Below the pieces are notes generated by a model that was not told the DNA's origin, searched no databases, and worked only from the letters and a program-made list of their open reading frames with translations. Of a stretch of 64,000 nt of DNA, positions 51,998 to 60,769 are shown in pieces; position 1 is the stretch's first letter, and each line of letters begins with the position of its first letter. This DNA comes from an uncultured Bacteroidales bacterium (GTDB lineage: Bacteria; Bacteroidota; Bacteroidia; Bacteroidales; FEN-979), in assembly GCA_903875045.1 (NCBI GenBank), contig CAIQUS010000031.1:1-64000 (forward strand). Reading direction: 5' to 3'. The position numbers were made by a program, and so were the translations under genes.

Positions 51998-52281
51998 TTA
52001 AATTAAGCTGCCTATCCCTTTGGGTCAAGGATAAAACCAAGCTTATCTATGATTCTTATTCTCCATCCGGATAAGCCAGAATTAACCAGCCCCGGAGGCC
52101 TGTGTCAGCTCGCTCCATAGGAGCGAAATATTGGTAGTACGTTGACGTTTGGGAACAATTCGCTCCGTAGGTGCGAAATTATTAGGAAGGGTTTTGCTAA
52201 ATTCAATTACGCCTGGTATAAATATGCTCACTCAGATAATAGAATTCCAACTTTACCGAAAGGGATAGGCAGTTAAATTAA
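51998..52281. mobile_element. MITE-like element with terminal inverted repeats and 9-bp direct repeat
   Basis: CTGCCTATCCCTTTGGGT at 52008-52025 is repeated in inverse orientation at 52255-52272 with one mismatch in 18. The direct repeat TTAAATTAA lies outside each end (51998-52006 and 52273-52281), as expected for a target-site duplication. The roughly 265-bp body codes for nothing obvious and holds two REP-like hairpins. It ends 19 bp before the next gene's ATG, so it replaces that gene's normal upstream sequence. Confidence 0.7.
52111..52175. repeat. Pair of REP-like palindromes inside the MITE-like element
   Basis: CGCTCC ATA GGAGCG at 52111-52125 and CGCTCC GTA GGTGCG at 52161-52175, each followed by AAAT. 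They are the same hairpin class as the cluster at 39659-39845. Confidence 0.75.
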
Positions 52282-52291
52282 AATTAAGGAT

Positions 52292-53155
52292 ATGAAAAAG
52301 TGTTTTTTAGTTTTTTGTTTCGGTTTGTTTTTTTTGGCCTTTCATGTGATGCAGGGCCAGGTGTTACTTGCAAAATGGACTTTCCCAACGGGTAATCCGA
52401 CCGACAGCCTTGCCGATGGCGGACTGCCTGTAAACCTGACCATGGCCATCCGCACAGAAGGTGGAACCAGTGCCATTGATTTTTCGAAAAACGGAGCCAC
52501 CACCAAGGCCGCACAGGCAACAGGGTGGGATAATGGAGCCATGACGAAATACTGGGTTATCAGGTTAAATACCGTTGGATATGAGATGCTGAAACTATCT
52601 TCGAAACAGCAAACAGGAGGGAATAATCCGGGTCCGCGCGACTTTATGGTTCAGTACCGGATCGGAACTACCGGAACATGGGCTGATGTGCCCAATTCCA
52701 CCATGATAACCGCCAACAACTGGACCAGTGCGCTGCTCGACAGCATCGACCTGCCTGAGCCATGTAAAAACCAGTCTTCGCTGTATCTCAGGTGGATCAT
52801 GACAACCAATATCAACTCCACAGGTGGCACCCTGACCTCAAACGGGATCAATAAGATCGATGATATCTACATCACGGGAAAGGCCATTTCAACAGCGGTG
52901 GAAACCAATTTGATCATCCCGGGTTTCACCGTATCTCCAAACCCTTCCACCGGGCCGGTAACCATTTCTTCCCCTGTTGTTATCAGCAGCATCGAAATCA
53001 TTGACATGTCGGGGCGTAATGTTTATACAGAAAAGGCAGTCTGCAAAAACTCACTGACCATTCATCCTTTGTTAATAAAAGGCAATTATCTGATTCTGAC
53101 ACATTTCATAACAGGACAAACCGTTGTAAAGCAGTTTGTGGTTAAAGAACCATAA
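52292..53155 (+). CDS. Secreted hypothetical protein with T9SS type A sorting domain
   Basis: The protein has 287 residues and a signal peptide (KKCFLVFCFGLFFLAFHVMQGQ). The central part (about 28-195) looks like a jelly-roll-type module (LLAKWTFPTGNPTDSLADGG, YEMLKLSSKQQTGGNNPGPRDFMVQYRIG, LYLRWIMTTN) as found in many secreted Bacteroidota proteins and nucleases. The sorting domain starts at FTVSPNPSTGPVTISS (about residue 209). The enzymatic or binding role is unknown. A MITE-like element ends 19 bp before the start codon. Confidence 0.75.
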   Translation: MKKCFLVFCFGLFFLAFHVMQGQVLLAKWTFPTGNPTDSLADGGLPVNLTMAIRTEGGTSAIDFSKNGATTKAAQATGWDNGAMTKYWVIRLNTVGYEMLKLSSKQQTGGNNPGPRDFMVQYRIGTTGTWADVPNSTMITANNWTSALLDSIDLPEPCKNQSSLYLRWIMTTNINSTGGTLTSNGINKIDDIYITGKAISTAVETNLIIPGFTVSPNPSTGPVTISSPVVISSIEIIDMSGRNVYTEKAVCKNSLTIHPLLIKGNYLILTHFITGQTVVKQFVVKEP

Positions 53156-53209
53156 CACCGGGCAAAACCCATTTTCCTGAAAAGTTGTTTGATCATTGAA
53201 ATTATGCTG

Positions 53210-53217
53210 TACATTTG
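53210..53217 (+). promoter_or_regulatory. -7 promoter element for the TolC-like remnant
   Basis: TACATTTG, an exact TAnnTTTG match 17 bp before the GTG at 53235. The remnant therefore still has a usable-looking promoter, which may now serve the overlapping FISUMP gene. Confidence 0.55.
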
Positions 53218-53234
53218 AAATAAATTACGGCATC

Positions 53235-53726
53235 GTGCACCTCTCCTATCGTTCTGCTTTTCTTTGCCTGGCCAGTTTACTCTTTCATTTAGCTGTACAA
53301 AGTCAGGATTGTTCACTGGCGGGTTTCCTGACGCAGGGTATTTCAAACAGCCCGGTATTAAAAGATTTGTCGAATCAAATTCTTACAAACCAGTACGACA
53401 GCCTGATTGCCCGTGCATCCTTGTTACCGCAGGTCTATTTCAACGGGGCTTTGATGTACGCCCCATCGATAAACGGATGGGGCTATAGTGAGGTAAGTAC
53501 CAACGGAAAGCACCTGACCGGCACTTTTGATATAAGTCAGCAGGTTTTAAACAAAAAGACCCGTGAAGCAAATTTTGAAAAGTACGGAATTGAATCAGGG
53601 AACCCTAAAAACATTTCACATGAGAAACAATGTACGATCATTCATCTTCACAACCATGATGGTTTTGATGGCAGTAACATTATCAGCCCAGGTCGGCATC
53701 AGTACAGATGGCAGCGCCCCGGATAA
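53235..53726 (+). pseudogene. Truncated TolC-family outer-membrane efflux protein
   Basis: The GTG at 53235 precedes a signal peptide (HLSYRSAFLCLASLLFHLAVQSQ). About 100 residues follow that look like the N-terminus of a TolC-family channel: LAGFLTQGISNSPVLKDLSNQ, DSLIARASLLPQVYFNG, YAPSINGWGYSEVSTNG and FDISQQVLNKK. Whole TolC proteins have roughly 430-500 residues. Here the homology-like part stops near position 53600, and the frame then runs through the FISUMP start to a stop at 53726. The rest of the gene is missing, so this is a remnant left by a deletion or replacement. Confidence 0.7.
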
Positions 53727-54516
53727 TTCAGCCTTACTGGAGGTCAAATCAACCGGGAAAGGATTTCTGCCACCCCGCATGACAACAGCGCAGCGAAATG
53801 CTATTTCTTCTCCTGCCGAGGGGCTGGTAATCTATAATACCGATGAAAAAATGCTGAATGTATGCGATGGTATTACATGGGGACCTGCAGTACCTGTAAC
53901 ATGCGGCAACTCATTTACAGATCTGCGGGACGGAAAAATTTATAATACATTGCAGATAGGAACGCAGTGCTGGATGAAGGAGAACATGAATATCGGCACA
54001 AAAATTCCGGGTAATACCAGCCAGGATGACAATGGGATCATCGAGAAATATTGTTATAATGACCTGGAAGCAAACTGTAATGTTTATGGAGGATTATACC
54101 AATGGATGGAGGCAAAGCAACAAGGATTGATCAGTTTAGGGAATCCACAGGGAATATGCCCGACCGGATGGCATTTACCAACCGCTGATGAATTTACAAC
54201 ACTTATGACCTTTCTGGGCGGCTCTTTAATTTCCGGAGGAAAAATGAAAGAATCAGGCCTTGTTCATTGGGCAACGCCCAATGCCAGCGCCACCAATAGC
54301 AGCGGATTCACAGCACTGCCGGGTGGAAACAGAGATGGCAACAGCAATTTTTCCCATCAGTCTTACCTTGCCTTCCTGTGGTCGGCCACATGGGGAGGCG
54401 ATCCACTTCTTCCGCAGGGGCCATTTTTATGGTCTCTTAGTTATGATTCAGGTTACTTTTCAGGAGGGCCTGACAATTTGATGGTGGCGGCAAGTGTGCG
54501 ATGTGTCAGGAATTAG
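53620..54516 (+). CDS. FISUMP-domain surface protein (paralogue 3, short)
   Basis: The protein has 298 residues from the ATG at 53620, which begins a signal peptide (RNNVRSFIFTTMMVLMAVTLSAQ); a longer frame to 53563 would run through the TolC remnant. The head motif is present (LEVKSTGKGFLPPRMTTAQ, then GLVIYNTDEKML). The FISUMP domain follows directly with no Fn3-like modules: DLRDGKIYNTLQIGTQCWMKENMNIG, CPTGWHLPTADEFTTLMTFLGG, FTALPGGNRDGN, and a final ASVRCVRN. It is the simplest of the three paralogues and lies 79 bp upstream of the T9SS-sorted amylase. Surface adhesin or binding role inferred; ligand unknown. Confidence 0.83.
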   Translation: MRNNVRSFIFTTMMVLMAVTLSAQVGISTDGSAPDNSALLEVKSTGKGFLPPRMTTAQRNAISSPAEGLVIYNTDEKMLNVCDGITWGPAVPVTCGNSFTDLRDGKIYNTLQIGTQCWMKENMNIGTKIPGNTSQDDNGIIEKYCYNDLEANCNVYGGLYQWMEAKQQGLISLGNPQGICPTGWHLPTADEFTTLMTFLGGSLISGGKMKESGLVHWATPNASATNSSGFTALPGGNRDGNSNFSHQSYLAFLWSATWGGDPLLPQGPFLWSLSYDSGYFSGGPDNLMVAASVRCVRN

Positions 54517-54568
54517 ACATATTTTACTGAATATCTGTGCAAGGTAACCATAAAGGCCATGGAATTGC

Positions 54569-54576
54569 TAACTTTG
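54569..54576 (+). promoter_or_regulatory. -7 promoter element for the T9SS-sorted amylase
   Basis: TAACTTTG, an exact TAnnTTTG match 19 bp before the ATG at 54596. Confidence 0.6.
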
Positions 54577-54595
54577 TCACTCAAATTCCAGAACC

Positions 54596-57457
54596 ATGAA
54601 ACGTATCTTCCTCATCCTTTCGATTCTCCTTACCGGCAGTTTTTCAGCGCTGCTTTATGCTCAGGTGGTTACCACTACCCCTGTCTTCCCGATTGACAAC
54701 GACTCGGTGGTAATTATTTTCGATGCCGCGCAAGGTGATGCGGGCCTCAAAAATGTTGCCCCTCCTATTTATGCTCATACCGGGGTGATCACCAACCTGA
54801 GCACCTCAGGTTCTGATTGGAAATACGCATTGGCAGCATGGAACGTAAACCTCCCGAAGGCCTTGCTGACACCACTTGGAAACAACCTGTACAAACTCAC
54901 CATGAAACCGTCCATCCGGAGTTATTATGGAGTTCCGGCTGCTGAACAGATTCTCAAAATGGCGTTTGTCTTCCGCAATTCCGATGGCTCCAAAACCGGA
55001 CGCAGTGCCAATGGCAGCGATATTTTTATCGATGTATATGAAAGTTCGATGAGTGTGAACATCGTGCTCCCAACCAATAAATCATTGTACCTCAAACAAA
55101 ACACCCCCATCCCCATATCGGCCATCAGTCCGACTGCCGAAACCATGAAAATTTTCGTCAACAATGTTCTTGTGAAAACCACCACGGGAAACACCATTAC
55201 AGATACCATCCCTGCTGATAATTTTGGCTCGAACTGGGTCAACCGCTGGGTCCGCATTGAAGCTGAGAACATCAACGGGTCTGCTGCCGATTCCTTCTCC
55301 TATACCGTGATCCCAGCTGCAAAAATCGCTGCACTCCCTGCCGGAATGAACGACGGGATCAATTACACAAGTACAAACTCTGCCTTGCTGGCTCTTTTTG
55401 CCCCGCACAAGGACAACGTATTTGTGATAGGCGACTTCAACGACTGGAAAATTGATTCTTCATACTACATGAATATCACCCCCGACAGCAACCGTTTCTG
55501 GCTTCAAATCAGCAACATTGTTCCAAAACAGGAGTATATTTTCCAATATCTTGTTGATGGATTCCTGCGGATTGGCGACCCTTATGCCGACAAAGTGAGC
55601 GATCCCGACGACCAATACATTCCGGTAAAAACCTATCCGAACCTCAAGCCTTATCCATCCGGAAAGGCCTCAGGTATTGCCACCTTCCTTCAGACCAACC
55701 AGGACCCTTATCCATGGAATACAACACCATTCACGCCGCCAGCCATAACCGACCTGGTTGTGTATGAACTTCTTATCCGTGATTTCACCAAAGATCATGA
55801 CTACCCGTCGCTGATTGACACCCTCGATTATCTGAAGCGACTGGGAATCAATGCGATTGAGCTGATGCCTGTGATGGAGTTTGAAGGAAACATCAGTTGG
55901 GGATATAATCCAGACTACTCATTTGCCGTTGATAAATACTATGGTACGAAGAACGGACTGAAACAATTTGTTGAGGCTGCCCATGCCCGCGGAATCGCTG
56001 TAATCCTCGACATTGTATGCAACCACCATTTCGGCAACTCACCGCTGGTGCGGCTTTTCTGGGATTATGCAGCCCAGCGGCCGGCAGCAAACAGCCCCTG
56101 GTTTAACCCCGTCGCCAAACATCCTTACAGCGTTGGATACGATTTCAACCACGAAAGCCCGACCACCAAAGCCTACATGGAGCGGCTTATCAGGTACTGG
56201 CTAACCGAGTTTCATGTGGATGGTTACCGGTTCGACCTTTCAAAAGGATTCACCCAAAAGAATTCCTATCCCGATAACGTATCACTTTGGGGCCAGTACG
56301 ATGCAAGCCGGATCACCATTCTGGAAAATTACACGAATGTGATCCATTCGGTCAATCCAAATGCGTATGCCATTATGGAGCATTTTGCCGACAATTCAGA
56401 AGAAAAGGTGCTCGCTGCTAAAAACATGCTGATGTGGGGAAACATGAATTACAACTATATCCAGGGAGCTGGCGGGTGGACCAGCGGCACGGGTTCCGAC
56501 TATTCCTGGGCTTCCTATAAAAACCGGGGATGGGCACAGCCAAATCTGGTGGCCTATATGGAAAGCCATGACGAAGAGCGGACGATGTTCAAAAACATCT
56601 CCTCCGGAAACAACAGCAAACCACCTTACAATATAAAAGATACCACCACAGGATTAAAAAGGATCGAACTGAATGCGAATTTCTTTTTCACCATCCCTGG
56701 ACCAAAAATGATATGGCAATTTGGTGAGTTGGGATACGATTATTCGATCAATTATCCATCGGGCACCTCCGCTTCGCGGCTTGACCCGAAACCTGTACGC
56801 TGGGACTACCTGAGTCAGTGGAGAAGGCAATATACAAACCGAGTATTTGCAGCACTTATTGATCTGAAGAAAACACAACCGGTTTTTGCCACCACCACTT
56901 TTTCAATGGATGTGACAAGTGCCGTTAAACGGATATGGCTGCGTCATTCAACCATGGATGCAACCGTATTGGGCAATTTTGACGTTGTCAATAAAAATGT
57001 GATACCGAATTTTACGAAAAAAGGGATGTGGTATGAGTTTTATTCCGGCGATACCTTGAATGTGACCGACACAACTGCCATCCTGCCTTTCAAACCAGGC
57101 GAATACAGGCTTTATACCACCGTTAAACTGCCAAAACCATTTTTCACTGGAATTGATGACAATGAATTCAGACAACTTGCCGGAGATCAGCGCGTGGTTG
57201 TTTATCCCAATCCCTCAGATGGGGTGTTCAATGTGGTTGTCGATTTACCTGCTGCCCTGGCAAAAATGGATATCACCATTCATGATATCCATGGGAAATT
57301 AGTTGGCAGACAAACCATAAACCAGATCAAACAGGGGGTGAACGAATTTACAGTAAACCTGCACGAAATCAGTCGTACAAAGCTTTCCAGGGGTATATAT
57401 TTAATCACAATTACCGGGGAAACTTTTTTGGGAACAGGGAAAGTCGTTGTAAGGTAG
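54596..57457 (+). CDS. T9SS-secreted GH13 alpha-amylase with N-terminal binding domains
   Basis: The protein has 953 residues and a signal peptide (KRIFLILSILLTGSFSALLYAQ). Residues 25-150 are a binding-type beta domain (VFPIDNDSVVIIFDAAQGD). Residues 155-250 are Ig-like. A CBM48 at about 265-350 contains VFVIGDFNDWKIDSSY and YIFQYLVDGFLRIGDPYADK. The GH13 barrel runs about 380-800 (VYELLIRDFTKDHDY, WGYNPDYSFAVDKYYGT) with D547 in GYRFDLSKGF, E595 in AIMEHFADN and D659 in MESHDEERT. The sorting domain starts at VVVYPNPSDGVFNVVV (about residue 865). It is expected to be exported by T9SS and attack starch outside the cell, feeding the SUS importer. It resembles the pullulanase/branching subgroup of GH13, so alpha-1,6 activity is possible. 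Confidence 0.92.
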   Translation: MKRIFLILSILLTGSFSALLYAQVVTTTPVFPIDNDSVVIIFDAAQGDAGLKNVAPPIYAHTGVITNLSTSGSDWKYALAAWNVNLPKALLTPLGNNLYKLTMKPSIRSYYGVPAAEQILKMAFVFRNSDGSKTGRSANGSDIFIDVYESSMSVNIVLPTNKSLYLKQNTPIPISAISPTAETMKIFVNNVLVKTTTGNTITDTIPADNFGSNWVNRWVRIEAENINGSAADSFSYTVIPAAKIAALPAGMNDGINYTSTNSALLALFAPHKDNVFVIGDFNDWKIDSSYYMNITPDSNRFWLQISNIVPKQEYIFQYLVDGFLRIGDPYADKVSDPDDQYIPVKTYPNLKPYPSGKASGIATFLQTNQDPYPWNTTPFTPPAITDLVVYELLIRDFTKDHDYPSLIDTLDYLKRLGINAIELMPVMEFEGNISWGYNPDYSFAVDKYYGTKNGLKQFVEAAHARGIAVILDIVCNHHFGNSPLVRLFWDYAAQRPAANSPWFNPVAKHPYSVGYDFNHESPTTKAYMERLIRYWLTEFHVDGYRFDLSKGFTQKNSYPDNVSLWGQYDASRITILENYTNVIHSVNPNAYAIMEHFADNSEEKVLAAKNMLMWGNMNYNYIQGAGGWTSGTGSDYSWASYKNRGWAQPNLVAYMESHDEERTMFKNISSGNNSKPPYNIKDTTTGLKRIELNANFFFTIPGPKMIWQFGELGYDYSINYPSGTSASRLDPKPVRWDYLSQWRRQYTNRVFAALIDLKKTQPVFATTTFSMDVTSAVKRIWLRHSTMDATVLGNFDVVNKNVIPNFTKKGMWYEFYSGDTLNVTDTTAILPFKPGEYRLYTTVKLPKPFFTGIDDNEFRQLAGDQRVVVYPNPSDGVFNVVVDLPAALAKMDITIHDIHGKLVGRQTINQIKQGVNEFTVNLHEISRTKLSRGIYLITITGETFLGTGKVVVR

Positions 57458-57481
57458 GTGCACCTTTTTTTATATCCGTAA

Positions 57482-57501
57482 CCGTCAGCTAAAGCTGACG
57501 G
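57482..57501. repeat. Perfect 9-bp palindrome (REP-like hairpin)
   Basis: CCGTCAGCT AA AGCTGACGG forms a perfect stem between the amylase and the Ycf48-like gene. There is no T-run after it on either strand, so it is not a standard terminator. It is probably a dispersed intergenic palindrome. Confidence 0.7.
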
Positions 57502-57526
57502 CAATAGATTCGTAACCTCCAACATC

Positions 57527-59656
57527 ATGGGAAGAATTCTATTAGCAATCTGGTTGATATGCCTAACTGCATTTGCCCATGCACAATGGACATGGAGGAA
57601 CCCGGTGCCTCAGGGCAATGATCTGAATGTAATCAGGATAAAGGATGACAACTCCATCCGGGCTGCTGGTTCTGTAGGCACGGTGATGCATTCGGAGGAT
57701 GAAGGGCTTAGCTGGGAAATTAAAAACCTGGCTGAACATGCCAGGTACACGAATTTCATCGGGCTTGACTGGCCTGATGATTCCACAGGTTTTGTTGTTG
57801 ACAGATACGGTTATATTTACAGGACGCAGGATGCCGGTATTACCTGGGATTCGATGTATTGGGAAGTTGATGAGTATCTGAATGCCTCCTGTTTTACTGA
57901 TACACAGCATGGTTTTGTGGTTTGCTCCGGTGGAAAGATTATCAGGACCACGGATGGGGGTAATACCTGGACTCCGTATTATTTCCAGGATCCGGTATAC
58001 CTGAATTGCGTCTGTTTCACCTCCTCGCTTACCGGCTATGCCGCAGGATCACCGGGGTACATTTTAAAGACCACCAATGGCGGTAATGACTGGAATGCCA
58101 TTCATGTCGATTCCAACATAACGCTCAGGAGCATGGTTTTCCCAACCACAAACGCCGGGTTTGCTGTGGGTAACAATGGTGTTGTGATGAAGACCACTGA
58201 TGGCGGATCAACATGGACGAAGCAGTATCTCAATGATTCAGCCTCGTTTTATTCAATCGCGATGTTTAGTCCCGACACCCTGATCTTAAACGGTATTGAA
58301 TTCGGTATTGCTGCACCGACCAGTGCGCCGGTGAAGTACCTTACGACCAACGCAGGAAATACCTGGACCCGGCTCCTGCTTCCGGTCAGTTCGCCATTCA
58401 CCACCAACATCACGGCTCAGACCGGGGGAACCGCTTACGCTACGGGTTACTGGGGCAGTATTGAAAAAACAACCGATTACGGAAATTCCTGGACCTCCCT
58501 TTCAACCTGGGTGGCCCCGCCTTTGGAATGGGGCGCTGGTATTTATGGAATTGATTTCCCAACGGCTCAAACCGGCTATGCAGTAATCGACCACGGGGAA
58601 TCCAATGCAGGCGATATACTGAAGACTGTTGATGGCGGCGCTACCTGGTTTATACAGGACACAACTTCTCAATTCCATGGATTCAGGGCTGTTGACTTTA
58701 TCAACGAAAACATGGGTTGTATCGGAGGAAGTGATATTTACACTACTTTCGACGGAGGTCAGACATGGACTCTCCGGATGCCAAACCTCGGATGGCATGG
58801 TATAATGTCTATATCGCATACGATCAACGGGGTGATGGTTGCCGTGGGTTATGATGGGACATTCCTGCGATCCACCGACTTTGGGCAGTCCTGGTCATAC
58901 CTCACCGGTGTTCCAAACCTGAATTACCGTTCTGTCTGTTTTGCGGATGCAAACAATGGCTTTGCAGCGGGAAATACGACACTTTTAAGGACCACCGATG
59001 CCGGGGTGACCTGGAATGTGATCAAAGAGGGTTTTAATATTTGTGCGATTGATTTCCCCACGCCCGACAAAGGGTTTGCCGTTGGTGCGGATGGTCTGAT
59101 CCTTCAAACAACCGATGGAGGAGATACCTGGGATGAGCAGAACTTCCCAACCACCGATGCCCTTCTCGCTGTCCGGTTCTATGATGCAGATACGGGATAT
59201 GCAGTTGGTGGGACCCTGGCGATCACCGGGCTTGTCCTGAAAACCACGGATGGAGGCGCCTCGTGGCATAAGCAGTTCATTCCGGTCAATTATCCCCTGT
59301 ATGCTGTCGCCACCACAGGTAATTGTGCATTTACCGGAGGGCTTTGGTGCCTTTTGTTTGGGACAACCAATGGAGGAATCCAGGTTTCGACGGGACCATG
59401 GGCGAATTCACAAGTTGATAATGCAATTTTATTTCCAAATCCCTCAACCAATAAAATTACTATCCTGAACAAACAGAAATTCCCCAAAGAAACGAGTATA
59501 ACTGTCTACACGGTTACGGGCAAATCCGTCATTTCGGAAGTGGTAAAAAGCCAGGACAGGGTTGAGATGGATGTCAGTGCATTGCCACCGGGTGCGTATC
59601 TGGTGAGAATCCAGTCAGGTGAAGCAATCGAAATAAAGAAGTCAGTGATTCAATAG
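57527..59656 (+). CDS. Ycf48-like beta-propeller protein with T9SS type A sorting domain
   Basis: The protein has 709 residues and a signal peptide (GRILLAIWLICLTAFAHAQ). At least twelve short repeats of the BNR/Ycf48 type run through residues 25-620 (for example TTDGGNTWTPYY, TTNGGNDWNAIH, TTDGGSTWTKQY and TTDGGDTWDEQN, alternating with FAVG/YAAG segments). These predict one or two beta-propellers. A type A sorting domain begins at AILFPNPSTNKITILN (about residue 632). In plants and cyanobacteria Ycf48 aids photosystem II assembly, but in Bacteroidota such proteins are surface or secreted propellers of unknown role. No glycosidase motif (such as Asp-box sialidase residues) is convincing. Confidence 0.85.
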   Translation: MGRILLAIWLICLTAFAHAQWTWRNPVPQGNDLNVIRIKDDNSIRAAGSVGTVMHSEDEGLSWEIKNLAEHARYTNFIGLDWPDDSTGFVVDRYGYIYRTQDAGITWDSMYWEVDEYLNASCFTDTQHGFVVCSGGKIIRTTDGGNTWTPYYFQDPVYLNCVCFTSSLTGYAAGSPGYILKTTNGGNDWNAIHVDSNITLRSMVFPTTNAGFAVGNNGVVMKTTDGGSTWTKQYLNDSASFYSIAMFSPDTLILNGIEFGIAAPTSAPVKYLTTNAGNTWTRLLLPVSSPFTTNITAQTGGTAYATGYWGSIEKTTDYGNSWTSLSTWVAPPLEWGAGIYGIDFPTAQTGYAVIDHGESNAGDILKTVDGGATWFIQDTTSQFHGFRAVDFINENMGCIGGSDIYTTFDGGQTWTLRMPNLGWHGIMSISHTINGVMVAVGYDGTFLRSTDFGQSWSYLTGVPNLNYRSVCFADANNGFAAGNTTLLRTTDAGVTWNVIKEGFNICAIDFPTPDKGFAVGADGLILQTTDGGDTWDEQNFPTTDALLAVRFYDADTGYAVGGTLAITGLVLKTTDGGASWHKQFIPVNYPLYAVATTGNCAFTGGLWCLLFGTTNGGIQVSTGPWANSQVDNAILFPNPSTNKITILNKQKFPKETSITVYTVTGKSVISEVVKSQDRVEMDVSALPPGAYLVRIQSGEAIEIKKSVIQ

Positions 59657-59662
59657 AGCTTA

Positions 59663-60547
59663 CTACTGTTTTTTTTGTTTCCGCAAAAAAACAATCATTT
59701 GTAACGGGTCGATTTCGCTCCATTCAACACATGAAACCTCCAATCCGTGAAAGGCTTGTTTAAGATATTCAAGAGAAACGGTTGTTACGCCAAAGGTCTT
59801 TTCGCCTTTGACCAATTCCCATTCATGAGGATAGAATGCAAATCCTTTCTGATCATGCTCATCCAACATTTGTGCAATAGGCATTTGAGAAAAAAATGGA
59901 GTTGTATTATGTACGCAGGCCCAAAACTCCCTTGGTCTGATGGTGAGCGCAATAACGCCATTTTCAGAAAGGTATTCCCGGAGAACTGCTGCACACATGT
60001 TGAAAGTTTTTTCCGAGAGGTGAGTAAAAACAGAAAATGCAACGATCAAATCAAATTTCAAGCCGGAGGGGTAGGGCAACGCTGTTGGCAGATATTCTGA
60101 CAGTGCAAAATTTCCATACAATCGTGTCTGATTACACAGACTGATCGATTGGTCCCAAGGATCAACACCATAAATATTTTCAGCGGGTAAATACTTATAT
60201 AACAACCGGATTAACCGGCCCCACCCACAGCCGAAATCAAGGACTTTTCCCTGATTTAACGGTTTACAGGCAATCTCGTGATATGTACCTACTACAGTCC
60301 TGATGAAATTGACGGATTGTTTCATCAGGTCATAACCAGAGGACCCCGTCCATTTTTGCTGAACCTCTGCCGATGGCATCACAGGAAGCCATTCCATCAG
60401 ATTGGGAAATTGACTGGGCCTGTCAATCTGAAGTTTTCCAAATGTTTCCAGTGGGATCAATTCAAATTCACGTTGAAGTTGCCGATGATCCAGTGATTTG
60501 ATTTTATTATCAATATTGGTAAGCGCCTGGGCGAATTCCTGGTACAT
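59663..60547 (-). CDS. Class I SAM-dependent methyltransferase
   Basis: The protein has 294 residues and no signal peptide. The Rossmann SAM-binding motif I is VLDFGCGWGRLIRLL (about residue 104), the acidic motif is IYGVDPWDQSISLC, and later IVAFSVFTHLSEKTF matches motif IV-post of UbiE/Methyltransf_11-type enzymes. The N-terminal 90 residues are helical and family-specific. The substrate is unknown; similar proteins occur near glycan or lipid biosynthesis genes, but nothing nearby points to one. Its promoter is at 60571-60578. Confidence 0.86.
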   Translation of the reverse strand: MYQEFAQALTNIDNKIKSLDHRQLQREFELIPLETFGKLQIDRPSQFPNLMEWLPVMPSAEVQQKWTGSSGYDLMKQSVNFIRTVVGTYHEIACKPLNQGKVLDFGCGWGRLIRLLYKYLPAENIYGVDPWDQSISLCNQTRLYGNFALSEYLPTALPYPSGLKFDLIVAFSVFTHLSEKTFNMCAAVLREYLSENGVIALTIRPREFWACVHNTTPFFSQMPIAQMLDEHDQKGFAFYPHEWELVKGEKTFGVTTVSLEYLKQAFHGLEVSCVEWSEIDPLQMIVFLRKQKKQ

Positions 60548-60570
60548 AATTTCCTGTTTGAGGTGTCAAG

Positions 60571-60578
60571 CAAATTTA
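60571..60578 (-). promoter_or_regulatory. -7 promoter element for the methyltransferase
   Basis: On the - strand TAAATTTG, an exact TAnnTTTG match 23 bp before the start codon at 60547. Confidence 0.55.
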
Positions 60579-60715
60579 TCAATTTTTCCGGTTCGTTAAA
60601 ACCGGCCTGCTTATAGTTTTGAACAGCTATATAAATCCATCAAAGTTGCTGTTAATATGACGTTTAAGACCGTAATAATCGTCTTGCAATGGAATCAACA
60701 ACTACATCCCGAAGT

Positions 60716-60769
60716 AAAAAAAAAGACCTCCTCAAGGGGAGCCCTCTCCCTGATGAGATGGTTGGGGTC
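60716..60769 (-). terminator. Intrinsic terminator of the TPR-like gene, built from a dispersed repeat
   Basis: On the - strand an imperfect stem (GACCCC with GAGGTC outermost, GGGAG and CTCCC inside) starts in the stop codon of the upstream gene and is followed by nine T. Its sequence (CTCCTCAAGGGGAG, CTCTCCCTGATGAG, GGTTGGGG) is a relative of the repeat at 42942-43079. Confidence 0.65.

Noticed and set aside
57482-57501. Palindrome as terminator of the amylase gene
   Set aside because: No T-run follows on either strand; the hairpin is more likely a dispersed repeat.
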